Source of the DNA: Paeniglutamicibacter terrestris
Lineage (GTDB): Bacteria; Actinomycetota; Actinomycetes; Actinomycetales; Micrococcaceae
Direction of reading: 5' to 3'
Assembly: GCF_012271785.1 (NCBI RefSeq)
Contig: NZ_JAAWVT010000002.1
Location: 62,001 to 126,000, forward strand
Length of the DNA: 64,000 nt
The notes under the pieces were generated by a model. It worked only from the letters and a program-made list of their open reading frames with translations. It made no database searches and was not told the DNA's origin. The first letter of the stretch is position 1, and the number at the start of each line of letters is the position of its first letter. The position numbers were made by a program, and so were the translations under genes. Positions 1 through 13,207 of the stretch are shown piece after piece.

Positions 1-1
1 T

Positions 2-1084
2 GATGCGTTACGTTTTGCAGCAGCATTGTTGGTGCTCCTTTTCCACTACACCGCATGGCACCACGGATATTGGGGGACCCCCGAGGCCAAGGATGCATGG
101 CCGGTACTATCGAGAATCAGCGTGTATGGGAACATGGGCGTCCAGCTCTTTTTCATTATCAGCGGATTCGTCATCCTGCTCTCCGCCTACGGTAAGGGTG
201 CCGGAAGATTCGTGGGATCCCGTATAGGTCGTCTATATCCTGCCTATTGGGTAGCGGTGCTGGCCACTGGATATCTGGTAATAGTCATGTGGCCGCAGGT
301 GGGTGCGGGGCTAGGGGTGAAAGAACTGCTGGCCAACCTGACCATGTTCCACCCAGCCATGGAGCTGCGACATATTGACGGCGTTTACTGGACGCTCTGG
401 GTGGAAATGCGTTTCTATCTGCTCATTCTCGTTCTTATGGTTCTGCGCCTGTTGACCATTCGTGGGATCACCATTCTTGCCGCTACCTGGTCAGTCCTTG
501 GACTGGCAGCCCATCTCGGCGGTAATGCCCAGGTCGCAACGGACCTGATGAGTGACTACGCGCCGCTGTTTTGTGGCGGAATCCTGATCTTCCTCATCTA
601 CCGATTCGGTCACAGCATTCTTCGCTGGTCCCTGCTGGTCATGAACGTCGGGATCGCCGCCTATTTCACTGGATTGAAGGGCCCAGTAGAGGCCATGGAA
701 CTGGTCGGATACGACATTCCTGCGTGGAACTACTGGGTCATTGTGGTGGGGTTGTTCACCGTCATCGCACTTCTGACACTGAGCCCACTACGCAACATCC
801 AGTGGAAGTTTCTGGCGCTCTTGGGCTCCCTTACCTACCCCGTCTACCTCCTGCACCAGGTATGGGGATGGTGGCTGATTGACCATTTGAATCCGGTACT
901 CGGAAAGTACGTCACGCTCCCGCTGGTGATCGCTACGGTATTTGCTGCCGCGTACCTGATTCAACGCTTCATCGAACGTCCACTGGCTAAACCACTTGCA
1001 ACGGCCACCACCAACGCGCTGAGCCGTGTTGGATCGAAAATCAGGGATCTGAAGAAATCTAACGAGCCGGTTCTGGGTCGCTAA
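2..1084 (+). CDS. Membrane acyltransferase, acyltransferase_3 family (5' truncated by window)
   Basis: The reading frame is already open at base 2 and begins DALRFAAALLVLLFHY, the usual start of the first membrane helix in acyltransferase_3 (OafA-like) proteins, so the true start lies before the window. The His of FHY is the family's catalytic His. Later landmarks are GVQLFFIISGFVI, RIGRLYPAYWVAVLAT, WTLWVEMRFYLLI and YPVYLLHQ near the C-terminus, with about ten hydrophobic segments in the visible part. Such enzymes acylate sugars of surface polysaccharides, glycolipids or peptidoglycan at the inner membrane; the substrate here cannot be told. The last 26 bases overlap the convergent deacylase gene. 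Confidence 0.88.
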   Translation, partial: DALRFAAALLVLLFHYTAWHHGYWGTPEAKDAWPVLSRISVYGNMGVQLFFIISGFVILLSAYGKGAGRFVGSRIGRLYPAYWVAVLATGYLVIVMWPQVGAGLGVKELLANLTMFHPAMELRHIDGVYWTLWVEMRFYLLILVLMVLRLLTIRGITILAATWSVLGLAAHLGGNAQVATDLMSDYAPLFCGGILIFLIYRFGHSILRWSLLVMNVGIAAYFTGLKGPVEAMELVGYDIPAWNYWVIVVGLFTVIALLTLSPLRNIQWKFLALLGSLTYPVYLLHQVWGWWLIDHLNPVLGKYVTLPLVIATVFAAAYLIQRFIERPLAKPLATATTNALSRVGSKIRDLKKSNEPVLGR

Positions 1085-1550
1085 TATCTGCCAGGGTTGC
1101 CTTCAATGCGTGGATCAACTTCGTTGAATCCACGAATGCTGAGTGGCCATGGGCGCCGGCGCCGAGGCAGATTTGACCGCCGTCGATGCCTAGATCTGCA
1201 TAAACGGGCCACTGCGTTGTTGAGCCCAGCGGCGTGATGGTGCCGCGTTCATACCCTGTGGCCGTGTACGCGACGTCGGCGTGTGGCAGGGACAACTTAT
1301 TGACCCCCAGCAGCGCGCGAAGTTTGGGCCACGAGATCACGCGGTCACCGGGAATCAGGACAAAGAGAAAACTGCCGTCCTTGTGTTTTACGACCAAGGA
1401 TTTCACGATCTTTTCAGGAAGAATCCCCAAGAGAGCCGCAGCCTCCGTGAGACTCGAAGCCGGGCCCCGAGTCACCACCTCGATGTCAAGACCGCGCTGT
1501 GCGGCATCGAGTTTCATGCGTTCGACCCCAGGCGGCAAGATGATGTCCAT
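1059..1550 (-). CDS. YbaK/EbsC-family aminoacyl-tRNA deacylase
   Basis: A 163-residue protein with the compact YbaK/prolyl-tRNA-editing fold: an N-terminal part with EAAALLGILPEKIVKSLVVK, the conserved Lys-rich strand expected in YbaK proteins, then GDRVISWPKLRALLG, and a C-terminal glycine-rich segment (YERGTITPLG, then GGQICLGAGAHGHSAFVD). Family members hydrolyse mischarged aminoacyl-tRNA such as Cys-tRNAPro or Ala-tRNAPro in the cytoplasm. The chosen start is the ATG at 1550. It overlaps the 3' end of the convergent acyltransferase by 26 bases, and there is no clear terminator between them. The exact substrate is not predictable from sequence alone. Confidence 0.85.
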   Translation of the reverse strand: MDIILPPGVERMKLDAAQRGLDIEVVTRGPASSLTEAAALLGILPEKIVKSLVVKHKDGSFLFVLIPGDRVISWPKLRALLGVNKLSLPHADVAYTATGYERGTITPLGSTTQWPVYADLGIDGGQICLGAGAHGHSAFVDSTKLIHALKATLADISDPEPAR

Positions 1551-2044
1551 GGCGATTAGGCCCCAAATCTCACGTGCGAAATACCGTCAGCATTGTGCCC
1601 ATTGGTGCCCGCCGCGGCGTGGACCCGTAATGGGTGGCGTGGCCGGGAATCTCGTGCACAGATTCCGATAGCGGGGGATAGGGCAGCTCTAGGTGCATGA
1701 GAAATTGCCGTGTTGTCTCTGGATAAGTACACGTTCAGATACTCACTTTCTGGGAACACGCGAGGCCAAGTTGAGTGTTTCTAGGCTAGTGCCTCTGGTC
1801 TGCACCAGCACCCCCCACAAACTTGCGCGTGATGTAAATCTCAGCAAAAACTGGGCCTGGGCTGCTGGGTTGCATGCCGGACGGTAGACATGGTAGGTCC
1901 GATGGTGTAACGTTGAGATTTGCGTCTTCTCTTTTCATCTCCGGCCTTCATATAGCGGTAGGCCTGCTCAGCGGTGCTGTGAACAGTGAAACTCTTCGCA
2001 GAGAGACGACGCCGGAAACCTGACGGTCTGTGGAAGGATCCATC
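1551..2044. other. rpoB upstream region, no gene
   Basis: No coding frame with family resemblance is visible in these 494 bases. They hold the upstream region of the deacylase and the long leader of rpoB. TAGGCT at 1782-1787 and TAGACA at 1885-1890 look like -10 boxes on the plus strand, but neither has a good -35 at 16-18 bases, so no promoter is called. The rpoB ribosome binding site GGAAGGA sits at 2032-2038. Confidence 0.5.
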
Positions 2045-5000
2045 TTGGTCGCCTCGAGCACCTCTAACAACCAAACCGCTAGTTCGGCCCGCACCGCGGA
2101 ATATGCTGGCCGACTTTCTTTTGCAAAGATTCACGAACCACTGGACGTTCCAAACCTCTTGGCGCTGCAGACCGAGAGCTTTGATTGGCTCATCGGCAAT
2201 GAGCGCTGGAAGAACCGTCTGGCCTACGCCCAGACCATTGGTGACACCAGTGTAGCCAGCACTTCGGGCCTTGCCGAGATCTTTGAAGAGATCTCCCCCA
2301 TTGAAGACTTCCAGGAGACTATGTCCCTGAGCTTCTCTGAGCCTGAATTTGCTGACCCGAAGTACACCATGGCCGAGTGCAAGGACCGCGACGCTACGTA
2401 CGCGGCTCCGTTGTACGTTAAGGCCGAGTTCATGAACAACAACACGGGCGAAATCAAGCAGCAGACCGTGTTCATGGGCGACTTCCCGCTGATGACCGAC
2501 AAGGGCACCTTCATCATCAACGGCACCGAGCGTGTCGTGGTGTCCCAGCTCGTTCGTTCCCCGGGCGCTTACTTCGAGCGCACCCCAGACAAGACCAGTG
2601 ACAAGGACATCTTCACCGCGAAGATCATCCCGTCGCGTGGTGCTTGGTTTGAACTTGAAATCGACAAGCGTGATCAGGTCGGCGTTCGCCTTGACCGTAA
2701 GCGCAAGCAGTCGGTTACGGTTCTGCTCAAGGCTCTTGGCTGGACCGAAGGTCGCATCCTCGAGGAGTTCGGACAGTACGACTCGATCCGCGCCACCCTT
2801 GAGAAGGACACCACCGATACCCAGGAAGAAGCCCTCCTGGATATCTACCGCAAGCTTCGCCCGGGCGAGCCGCCGACGGTCGATGCTGCTCAGGCGTTGC
2901 TCAAGAACCTCTACTTCGAGGCCAAGCGCTACGACCTGGCAAAGGTTGGTCGTTACAAGATCAACCGCAAGCTCGGTGTTGACACCCCGCTGAACAGCCC
3001 CGACGCATCGGTCCTGAACATCGACGACATTGTTGCGATGATCAAGTTCCTTGTCGCGCTGCACGCCGGCGAGAAGAACACCCCGGGTATCCGCGACGGC
3101 AAGCCTGTCGCTTTGACCGTGAGTGTCGATGACATCGACCACTTCGGCAACCGTCGCATCCGCGCCGTTGGCGAATTGATCGAGAACCAGGTCCGTACGG
3201 GTCTTTCCCGCATGGAGCGTGTTGTGCGTGAACGCATGACCACCCAGGACGTCGAGGCCATCACTCCGCAGACGCTGATCAACATCCGTCCGGTTGTTGC
3301 GGCGATCAAGGAGTTCTTCGGTACCTCCCAGCTCTCGCAGTTCATGGACCAGAACAACCCGCTCGCCGGTCTGACGCACAAGCGTCGTCTTTCCGCGCTG
3401 GGCCCGGGTGGTCTGTCCCGTGACCGTGCAGGCATGGAAGTTCGAGACGTTCACCCGTCCCACTACGGACGTATGTGCCCGATTGAAACCCCTGAAGGCC
3501 CGAACATTGGTCTGATCGGTTCGTTGGCTACCTACGGTCGCATCAACGCCTTCGGCTTCATCGAAACTCCGTACCGCCAGGTCGTTGATGGTCGGGTCAC
3601 CGGTCAGATCGATTACCTGACCGCTGACGACGAGCTTGACCACTTCATCGCACAGGCCAACGCGCCGTTGAGCGAAGATGGTCACTTCATCGAAGACGGC
3701 GTACTCGTTCGTGAAAAGGGTGGTGGCGGCGAGCCCGTCATCGTTGAGCCCAACGAGATCGCCTACATGGACGTTTCCCCGCGCCAGATGGTGTCTGTGG
3801 CAACCGCCCTGATTCCGTTCCTCGAGCACGACGATGCTAACCGCGCACTCATGGGTGCCAACATGCAGCGTCAGGCTGTGCCGTTGCTGGCCTCTGAGTC
3901 CCCATTCGTGGGTACCGGTATGGAGAAGTTCGCGGCTGTTGACGCCGGCGACTCGGTTATCGCATCCACCGGAGGCGTTGTCTCCGAGGTGTCGGCTGAC
4001 CTCGTCACCGTCATGAACGATGATGGCACCGAATCGGCCTACCCGATCATGAAGTTTGCGCGCTCTAACCAGGGCAACGCATACAACCAGCGCGTGATGG
4101 TTTCCGAAGGCGACCGAGTTGACTACAACTCGATCATCGCCGATGGTCCCTCCACCGACAAGGGCGAGCTCGCCCTGGGTAAGAACCTGTTGGTTGCCTT
4201 CATGTCTTGGCAGGGTCACAACTTCGAGGATGCGATCATCCTCTCCCAGCGCATGGTCTCCGACGATGTGCTGACCTCGATTCACATCGAAGAGCACGAA
4301 GTTGATGCCCGCGACACCAAGCTTGGTGCCGAGGAAATCACCCGCGACATCCCGAACGTATCCGAAGAGATCCTGGCGCAGCTCGACGAGCGCGGCATCA
4401 TCCACATCGGTGCCGAGGTTGAAGCTGGCGACATCCTCGTTGGCCGTGTCACGCCTAAGGGCGAGACCGAGCTGACTCCGGAAGAGCGCCTGCTGCGCGC
4501 CATCTTCGGTGAGAAGTCCCGCGAAGTGCGTGACACCTCCTTGAAGGTGCCGCACGGCGAGTCCGGCGTGGTCATTGGTGTTCGCATCTTCGATCGCGAC
4601 AACGACGATGACCTGCCTCCGGGCGTGAACCAGCTGGTTCGCGTTTACGTGGCCCAGAAGCGCAAGATCACCAATGGTGACAAGCTCGCTGGCCGTCACG
4701 GTAACAAGGGCGTCATTTCCAAGATCCTGCCGATCGAAGATATGCCGTTCCTGGAAGATGGAACTCCGGTTGACATCGTCCTGAACCCCTTGGGTGTTCC
4801 GGGTCGAATGAACGTCGGCCAGGTTCTGGAAATCCACCTCGGTTGGGCAGCCAAGCAGGGTTGGAAGATCGAGGGCGAACCGGCTTGGGTGAAGAACCTG
4901 CCGGATCTACCGCGCGAATCTCCTTCCACGCTGGTCTCCTCCCCGGTATTCGATGGCGCGTCGGAAGACGAAGTCCGCGGCCTGTTGGATCACACCAACG

Positions 5001-5551
5001 TGACCCGCGACGGCGTTCGTCTGATCGGCAACTCCGGTAAGGCTCGTCTGTTTGACGGCCGCTCCGGTCAGCCTTTCCCGGATCCGGTATCCGTTGGTTA
5101 CATGTACATCTTGAAGCTTCACCACCTGGTGGACGACAAGATCCACGCACGCTCGACCGGTCCGTACTCCATGATCACGCAGCAGCCGCTGGGTGGTAAG
5201 GCACAGTTCGGTGGCCAGCGCTTTGGTGAGATGGAAGTGTGGGCCCTGGAGGCCTACGGTGCCGCTTACACCTTGCAGGAACTGCTCACGATTAAGTCGG
5301 ATGATATTCACGGTCGCGTGAAGGTCTACGAAGCAATCGTCAAGGGCGAGAACATCCCGGAACCTGGCGTTCCGGAATCGTTCAAGGTTCTGATCAAGGA
5401 AATGCAGTCGTTGTGCTTGAACGTCGAGGTCCTCGGAACCGACGGTCAGACCATCGAAATGCGAGACTCGGACGAAGAAGTCTTCCGGGCAGCGGAAGAA
5501 CTCGGTATCGACCTTTCCCGGTCGGAACCGAACTCCGTCGAAGAGGTTTAG
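2045..5551 (+). CDS. rpoB: RNA polymerase beta subunit
   Basis: 1168 residues, normal actinobacterial length. The start is taken as TTG at 2045 because it gives the family N-terminus (VASSTSNN, then [13 protein letters not shown] [19 protein letters not shown]) and has GGAAGGA six bases upstream; the frame stays open to a GTG at 2030. Beta forms the catalytic core with beta'. The rifampicin pocket is intact: S428, D435, H445 and S450, the same numbers as in M. tuberculosis. Residue 441 is Ala where M. tuberculosis and E. coli have Ser. The C-terminal clamp-connector motif [20 protein letters not shown] is present. rpoC follows after 189 bases that carry a stem-loop and a possible second promoter. 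Confidence 0.98.
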   Translation: MVASSTSNNQTASSARTAEYAGRLSFAKIHEPLDVPNLLALQTESFDWLIGNERWKNRLAYAQTIGDTSVASTSGLAEIFEEISPIEDFQETMSLSFSEPEFADPKYTMAECKDRDATYAAPLYVKAEFMNNNTGEIKQQTVFMGDFPLMTDKGTFIINGTERVVVSQLVRSPGAYFERTPDKTSDKDIFTAKIIPSRGAWFELEIDKRDQVGVRLDRKRKQSVTVLLKALGWTEGRILEEFGQYDSIRATLEKDTTDTQEEALLDIYRKLRPGEPPTVDAAQALLKNLYFEAKRYDLAKVGRYKINRKLGVDTPLNSPDASVLNIDDIVAMIKFLVALHAGEKNTPGIRDGKPVALTVSVDDIDHFGNRRIRAVGELIENQVRTGLSRMERVVRERMTTQDVEAITPQTLINIRPVVAAIKEFFGTSQLSQFMDQNNPLAGLTHKRRLSALGPGGLSRDRAGMEVRDVHPSHYGRMCPIETPEGPNIGLIGSLATYGRINAFGFIETPYRQVVDGRVTGQIDYLTADDELDHFIAQANAPLSEDGHFIEDGVLVREKGGGGEPVIVEPNEIAYMDVSPRQMVSVATALIPFLEHDDANRALMGANMQRQAVPLLASESPFVGTGMEKFAAVDAGDSVIASTGGVVSEVSADLVTVMNDDGTESAYPIMKFARSNQGNAYNQRVMVSEGDRVDYNSIIADGPSTDKGELALGKNLLVAFMSWQGHNFEDAIILSQRMVSDDVLTSIHIEEHEVDARDTKLGAEEITRDIPNVSEEILAQLDERGIIHIGAEVEAGDILVGRVTPKGETELTPEERLLRAIFGEKSREVRDTSLKVPHGESGVVIGVRIFDRDNDDDLPPGVNQLVRVYVAQKRKITNGDKLAGRHGNKGVISKILPIEDMPFLEDGTPVDIVLNPLGVPGRMNVGQVLEIHLGWAAKQGWKIEGEPAWVKNLPDLPRESPSTLVSSPVFDGASEDEVRGLLDHTNVTRDGVRLIGNSGKARLFDGRSGQPFPDPVSVGYMYILKLHHLVDDKIHARSTGPYSMITQQPLGGKAQFGGQRFGEMEVWALEAYGAAYTLQELLTIKSDDIHGRVKVYEAIVKGENIPEPGVPESFKVLIKEMQSLCLNVEVLGTDGQTIEMRDSDEEVFRAAEELGIDLSRSEPNSVEEV

Positions 5552-5660
5552 TTCCAATATGTGCCTTGTGGTTGGGGGAGCGGTGACGGTGGCAACACCA
5601 GCGCAGCGCTCCTCCGGCCGCCAAGACACGATTGCGGAGCTGGATATCTTCCAGACCCAC

Positions 5661-5699
5661 GGTGAGCGTTGAACCTACGGGTTCAACGAACACCTCACC
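5661..5699 (+). other. rpoB-rpoC intercistronic stem-loop
   Basis: CGTTGAACC at 5667-5675 pairs perfectly with GGTTCAACG at 5680-5688 around a TACG loop, a UNCG-type tetraloop closed by C-G. An outer pairing GGTGAG (5661-5666) with CTCACC (5694-5699) extends it across a 5-base bulge. There is no U-tract, so it looks like an RNA processing or stability element and not a terminator. Confidence 0.6.
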
Positions 5700-5709
5700 A
5701 ATTTAGACT
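5682..5709 (+). promoter_or_regulatory. Candidate internal promoter for rpoC
   Basis: TTCAAC at 5682-5687 and TAGACT at 5704-5709 are 16 bases apart. The -10 is the same hexamer seen in the better supported tuf promoter. The -35 half falls inside the stem-loop. The rpoC ATG is 31 bases beyond the -10. Confidence 0.35.
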
Positions 5710-5740
5710 TCAGAGAACTTAGAAGAGAGATAAGGACCAT

Positions 5741-9634
<3,894 letters not shown>

Positions 9635-9643
9635 GGCGTAACT

Positions 9644-9754
9644 CTTCTCCCCGGCTTGACCGGGGAGAAGACCGCGTAACAAGATCGGCCCGTGCAGCGT
9701 CTCGCAACCTCGAAAGAGGAATGCGGGAAACGCGGCACGGGCCGATCTTTTTTG
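9644..9754 (+). terminator. Double terminator of rpoBC
   Basis: First an 11-bp perfect hairpin (CTTCTCCCCGG at 9644-9654, loop CTTGA, partner 9660-9670) without a U-tract. Then a 15-bp perfect stem, 9681-9695 with 9735-9749, followed by six T. The 39-base apical region folds into three mini-hairpins, including CCTC-GAAA-GAGG with a GNRA loop, so the terminator is branched. Confidence 0.85.
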
Positions 9755-10013
9755 TGCTCGTAATGTGGTGGCTGCGTACGGAAGAGCCGAACACGCAGTA
9801 TGAACCAAAAATCCAGCACCCATGTCGACGGACGATCACTCACTGATACTGGGTGATTGCTCATCTAAGGAATCGATTGAACTAAGAGTCGCCGTTGATA
9901 TCAAAGGGGCGCCAATGCCCATGATTTCAGGGCGTTCACGGCGGATGGATGCTTAAGTTTCTAGTAGATAAGTTGTCTAGATGAAGTCCGCTGGGAGGCT
10001 ATGTTCCGATGCC
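9755..10013. other. Intergenic, AT-richer, no gene seen
   Basis: Between the rpoC terminator and the end of the HNH gene. I see a 10-base palindrome TTGATATCAA at 9895-9904 and an AT-rich patch around 9950-9985, but no coding frame, tRNA or promoter that can be supported. Confidence 0.4.
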
Positions 10014-11774
10014 TTAGGACACGTGGATGGAGTCACTTTGAGGGTGAAAGAACCAATTGCGTCTGAGTCGTTGTTCGGGGTCAAGGACCTTGTCTTGTAG
10101 AACATAAGGGATCGACTTGAGCACGACAATCTTGAAGTGTCCGGCGTGGAAGGATGCATGGCAGATCGGACACAATAGGGCCCCATTGGACAAATCTGTC
10201 TTGCCGCCGAGGTACCAAGGTTGGATATGGTTCGCTTCGCAACGGTGTGCGGCCATGGTGCAACCTGGGTTGATGCATCCGCGGTCCCGAAGTGCCATGG
10301 CCCGGCGTTGCGCCCGACTGAAGAAACGCTGGGTTCGGCCCAGATCCAAGGGCTGCGATTCGGTCCCGAGCACCGCGGGGAGAACGTTGGCGACGCAGGC
10401 CAGCCGTCGAGCGTAGCCAGCAGACACCAGATGTCCGTGATTGGAGATTCCCGGATCGTTGAGCTTGCCAATCAGCGAATCCCACGAAATGGTCACGACC
10501 AAATCGATATTGGGTTTCATAGGGAGATTTCCCGTGGGATCCGGATCTCGGTTCATGGTGCAACGAATGGCGTCAAAGAATGCCTGAAGTAAGTTCCTGG
10601 CCTTGGAACGCGATCGAGCCGCAGCCAACGTCTCACCGGGAAGCATCGGGATCTGGGTACCTTGAATATCGGCCGGTGGCACCTGACCCAGATCGGAGAA
10701 CTCGGCACGGGGTCGCTCATCCATCGGCATATCTGGGCTTACTGCCCAAGCTGGGATGATATTCGGTTCGGGGGAGAGCTGGGGGGAACTGTCCATCCCC
10801 GGAAGCGCCGGCTGCTCGAGTGCTTCTTGGGCTTCGGATGTGCTTCCGGATTTGGACCGCGGGTTGCTTAGCTCGTCAGAGAATGTTGTGAGTAATTCGT
10901 GACCGGATGTCCCAGTGCATAGTTCCCAGATGAACCCGTGGGGTCGCTTGCCTTTGAACTCTAGGCCAAAATGGTCCTCCATCTGTTTCTCGGAGCGTTC
11001 GAGGGCAGTGTCGTCGAGCTGCGAAGAAATGAGCTTGAGCAACTGTCCGGTGCCGCTCTGATTCCGTGAAGTCAGGGAATCGGCCACCTGTTTTTCAATG
11101 CGTTCCGCTGTCGAGTCAGGGTCCTGCTGGGCATCGATGCCCGGTTGCAGGGCTAGGAGCCGCCGAGCGGTACCTGCGGCTTCCAGCGGATCGGCCGTGC
11201 CGTCGTTGAATACCCTTCCGAGTTCCTTATAACGAGGGGAAATGAGTGCACCGTTAAAGCCTGCGTGTGGAAGAAGAAGGTCTCGGGTTAGAAGTCGTTT
11301 TTTGGCCGCCGTGTATGAGAGGTGCAAGCGGTCTTTGAGTAGATCGTGCGAATCTCGGAAAAGCATCTTTGTGCTGGGGGAGTGGTAGTGGTCCGTGGGC
11401 AGAGTTGAGGCACCACCGATGAAATTTTCTAGATGGTTATGGAGCTCAATAAGTTCGCTTAGAGGTTCCTGGGTCATAGTGTGAGCATTGGTATCGTCTA
11501 CCTTGCCGGCAGCAACAATCTGGGCACGTCCAGTGGTCCTCGATAAATCTTCGGCAAGCATTGCTAGAAGTAGCGACCGCACGGCCGAACTTCCAAGTTC
11601 GGCGGCGATATCATCAACTAACCGCTTGAGGACTGGATTCAGTAAGGCAAGCAGACGCAGCTTGTCGTCCACAGGTACCTCGGAGATAGACTCATCCGGG
11701 GTCTCTATGGACGGTGCCAAGACTTGCTGTAATTCAGCCAGCCCGGCAGTGGTGAGTGCCGCCATGGAATTCAT
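10014..11774 (-). CDS. DUF222 / HNH endonuclease-domain protein
   Basis: About 586 residues. The C-terminal part is a Cys-His HNH nuclease module: CINPGCTMAAHRCEANHI, then W, GGKTDLSNG, LLCPICHASFH. The large N-terminal and middle part matches the DUF222 (13E12 repeat) family, which is abundant in actinobacteria, often in many copies, and has no established role. The frame is open to a TTG at 11957, but the extra 61 residues do not look like protein; ATG at 11774 (MNSMAALTTAG) is preferred, and ATG 11765 is possible. It stands alone, opposite to both flanking operons, between rpoC and rpsL. Confidence 0.85.
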   Translation of the reverse strand: MNSMAALTTAGLAELQQVLAPSIETPDESISEVPVDDKLRLLALLNPVLKRLVDDIAAELGSSAVRSLLLAMLAEDLSRTTGRAQIVAAGKVDDTNAHTMTQEPLSELIELHNHLENFIGGASTLPTDHYHSPSTKMLFRDSHDLLKDRLHLSYTAAKKRLLTRDLLLPHAGFNGALISPRYKELGRVFNDGTADPLEAAGTARRLLALQPGIDAQQDPDSTAERIEKQVADSLTSRNQSGTGQLLKLISSQLDDTALERSEKQMEDHFGLEFKGKRPHGFIWELCTGTSGHELLTTFSDELSNPRSKSGSTSEAQEALEQPALPGMDSSPQLSPEPNIIPAWAVSPDMPMDERPRAEFSDLGQVPPADIQGTQIPMLPGETLAAARSRSKARNLLQAFFDAIRCTMNRDPDPTGNLPMKPNIDLVVTISWDSLIGKLNDPGISNHGHLVSAGYARRLACVANVLPAVLGTESQPLDLGRTQRFFSRAQRRAMALRDRGCINPGCTMAAHRCEANHIQPWYLGGKTDLSNGALLCPICHASFHAGHFKIVVLKSIPYVLQDKVLDPEQRLRRNWFFHPQSDSIHVS

Positions 11775-12281
11775 AAACCCAGCGTGACCCCATAAGGGAC
11801 TTCGCCCAGAAGCATGCCGCGGGATGGTGGATAACTTTTCACGCAGGAGAACCGCCCAGAAGGTGAGCCACGTATGAACTCGTGCCGAACGATGCGAGGC
11901 GCGGATGCCAAAATTAAGTGACCTGCCCTTCATCAAGAAGCACCACTGATTCGCCAATGCAGGTAAAAGTGCCTAAATCCCGGTAAATCTCGTGGATTCG
12001 TTCACTAGATGGTCGGAAGGTGCGAATGCACCGGGAGGCCAAGGCCGTCAACCCGTCCAGATCCGCGCGAAGGCCGTGCTAAGCTAGTGGTAATTGTTTT
12101 TCATGTGTGGCAAATGGACACGGTCCGGGTTGCGGGTAGGTTGCGCAACAGATGCCACACTTTCGCACGCCTAGAGCATTTTCGTTCCGGTGTTCGGTAA
12201 AGCAAGCAGCTAGCTCCATAATCTGGCACTTTAGAGTCCGATTGTGGTGCCGACAAACTTAGACAATGGAAGGACACGAAA
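11775..12281. other. Upstream regions of HNH gene and str operon
   Basis: The left part is the unlikely N-terminal extension of the HNH frame. The right part is the leader of rpsL and carries the multibranched fold listed separately. TAAGCT at 12080-12085 and TAGAGT at 12232-12237 resemble -10 boxes, but neither has a good -35. No gene is seen. Confidence 0.4.
12105..12160 (+). promoter_or_regulatory. Candidate structured leader of the str operon
   Basis: GTGTGGCA (12105-12112) pairs perfectly with TGCCACAC (12153-12160) and encloses two hairpins: GGAC-ACG-GTCC (12116-12126) and GTTGCG (12129-12134) with CGCAAC (12144-12149). This makes a three-way junction about 120 bases before rpsL, followed by TTT. 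Autogenous control of str operons by S7 is known in E. coli; whether this element does that is an inference. Confidence 0.4.
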
Positions 12282-12656
12282 GTGCCTACTATTCAGCAGC
12301 TGGTCCGTAAGGGCCGCTCGCCGAAGGTCAAAAAGACCAAGGCCCCAGCCCTTAAGGGCAACCCGATGCGTCGTGGCGTTTGCACCCGTGTGTACACCAC
12401 GACCCCGAAGAAGCCTAACTCCGCACTTCGTAAGGTCGCACGTGTGCGCCTTGCCGGTGGCGTTGAAGTTACCGCTTACATTCCTGGTGTTGGTCACAAC
12501 CTTCAGGAACACTCCATCGTGCTCGTTCGCGGTGGTCGTGTGAAGGACCTTCCGGGTGTGCGCTACAAGATCGTACGTGGTGCCCTCGATACCCAGGGTG
12601 TGAAGAACCGTAAGCAAGCTCGCTCGCGCTACGGTGCCAAGAAGGAAGGTAAGTAA
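12282..12656 (+). CDS. rpsL: 30S ribosomal protein S12
   Basis: 124 residues, full length. Contains the conserved decoding-site loops [11 protein letters not shown] and [14 protein letters not shown]. The lysines whose mutation gives streptomycin resistance (E. coli K42 and K87) are wild type, so target-based streptomycin sensitivity is expected. The start is GTG at 12282 behind GGAAGGA. First gene of the str operon; its stop overlaps the rpsG start (TAATG), which indicates translational coupling. Confidence 0.98.
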   Translation: MPTIQQLVRKGRSPKVKKTKAPALKGNPMRRGVCTRVYTTTPKKPNSALRKVARVRLAGGVEVTAYIPGVGHNLQEHSIVLVRGGRVKDLPGVRYKIVRGALDTQGVKNRKQARSRYGAKKEGK

Positions 12657-13126
12657 TGCCTCGTAAGGGTCCGGCGCCCGCGCGCCCACTCGTTTCGGAT
12701 CCGGTACACGGTTCCCCGCTTGTTACCCAGCTGATCAATAAGGTTTTGGTCGATGGTAAGAAGTCCACAGCCGAGCGTATCGTTTACGGTGCACTCGCAG
12801 GTGTTGCAGCCAAGAACGCTGCTGACCCGGTGGTTACCTTGAAGAAGGCCATGGATAACATCCGCCCGGCCCTCGAAGTTCGTTCCCGCCGTGTTGGTGG
12901 CGCAACTTACCAGGTTCCCGTTGAGGTCAAGCCCGGTCGTTCGACCGCTCTTGCACTTCGCTGGCTCGTTGGTTACTCGAAGGCTCGCCGCGAGAAGACC
13001 ATGATCGAGCGTCTCATGAACGAGATCCTCGACGCTTCCAACGGTCTTGGCGCTGCTGTAAAGCGTCGCGAAGATACCCACAAGATGGCAGAGTCCAACA
13101 AGGCCTTCGCCCACTACCGCTGGTAA
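12656..13126 (+). CDS. rpsG: 30S ribosomal protein S7
   Basis: 156 residues, the usual length for the family. S7 nucleates assembly of the 16S rRNA 3' domain near the exit site. Recognisable segments are [43 protein letters not shown] and the C-terminal [15 protein letters not shown]. It overlaps the rpsL stop by one base. An 81-base gap with a stem-loop separates it from fusA. Confidence 0.98.
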   Translation: MPRKGPAPARPLVSDPVHGSPLVTQLINKVLVDGKKSTAERIVYGALAGVAAKNAADPVVTLKKAMDNIRPALEVRSRRVGGATYQVPVEVKPGRSTALALRWLVGYSKARREKTMIERLMNEILDASNGLGAAVKRREDTHKMAESNKAFAHYRW

Positions 13127-13140
13127 AAAGCGTTCTGTTT

Positions 13141-13177
13141 CGCTGGTGGAATTGATCTTTGATCGGTTCCACCAGCG
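13141..13177 (+). other. rpsG-fusA intercistronic stem-loop
   Basis: CGCTGGTGGAA (13141-13151) pairs perfectly with TTCCACCAGCG (13167-13177); GATC-TTT-GATC forms the tip. Three T follow, so it could act as a partial terminator or as a processing site that adjusts EF-G against S12 and S7. Confidence 0.6.
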
Positions 13178-13207
13178 TTTCGGGCATCACCGACTTAGGG
13201 AGACATT

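Noticed and set aside
1841..4837. 998-codon open frame on the minus strand across rpoB
   Set aside because: It is the antisense shadow of rpoB, which is conserved end to end. The translation has the composition of a shadow (Val, Asp, Leu, Arg, His rich) and resembles no family.
11775..11957. N-terminal extension of the HNH protein to the TTG at 11957
   Set aside because: The extra 61 residues do not resemble the family N-terminus or a folded domain, and no ribosome binding site precedes the TTG.
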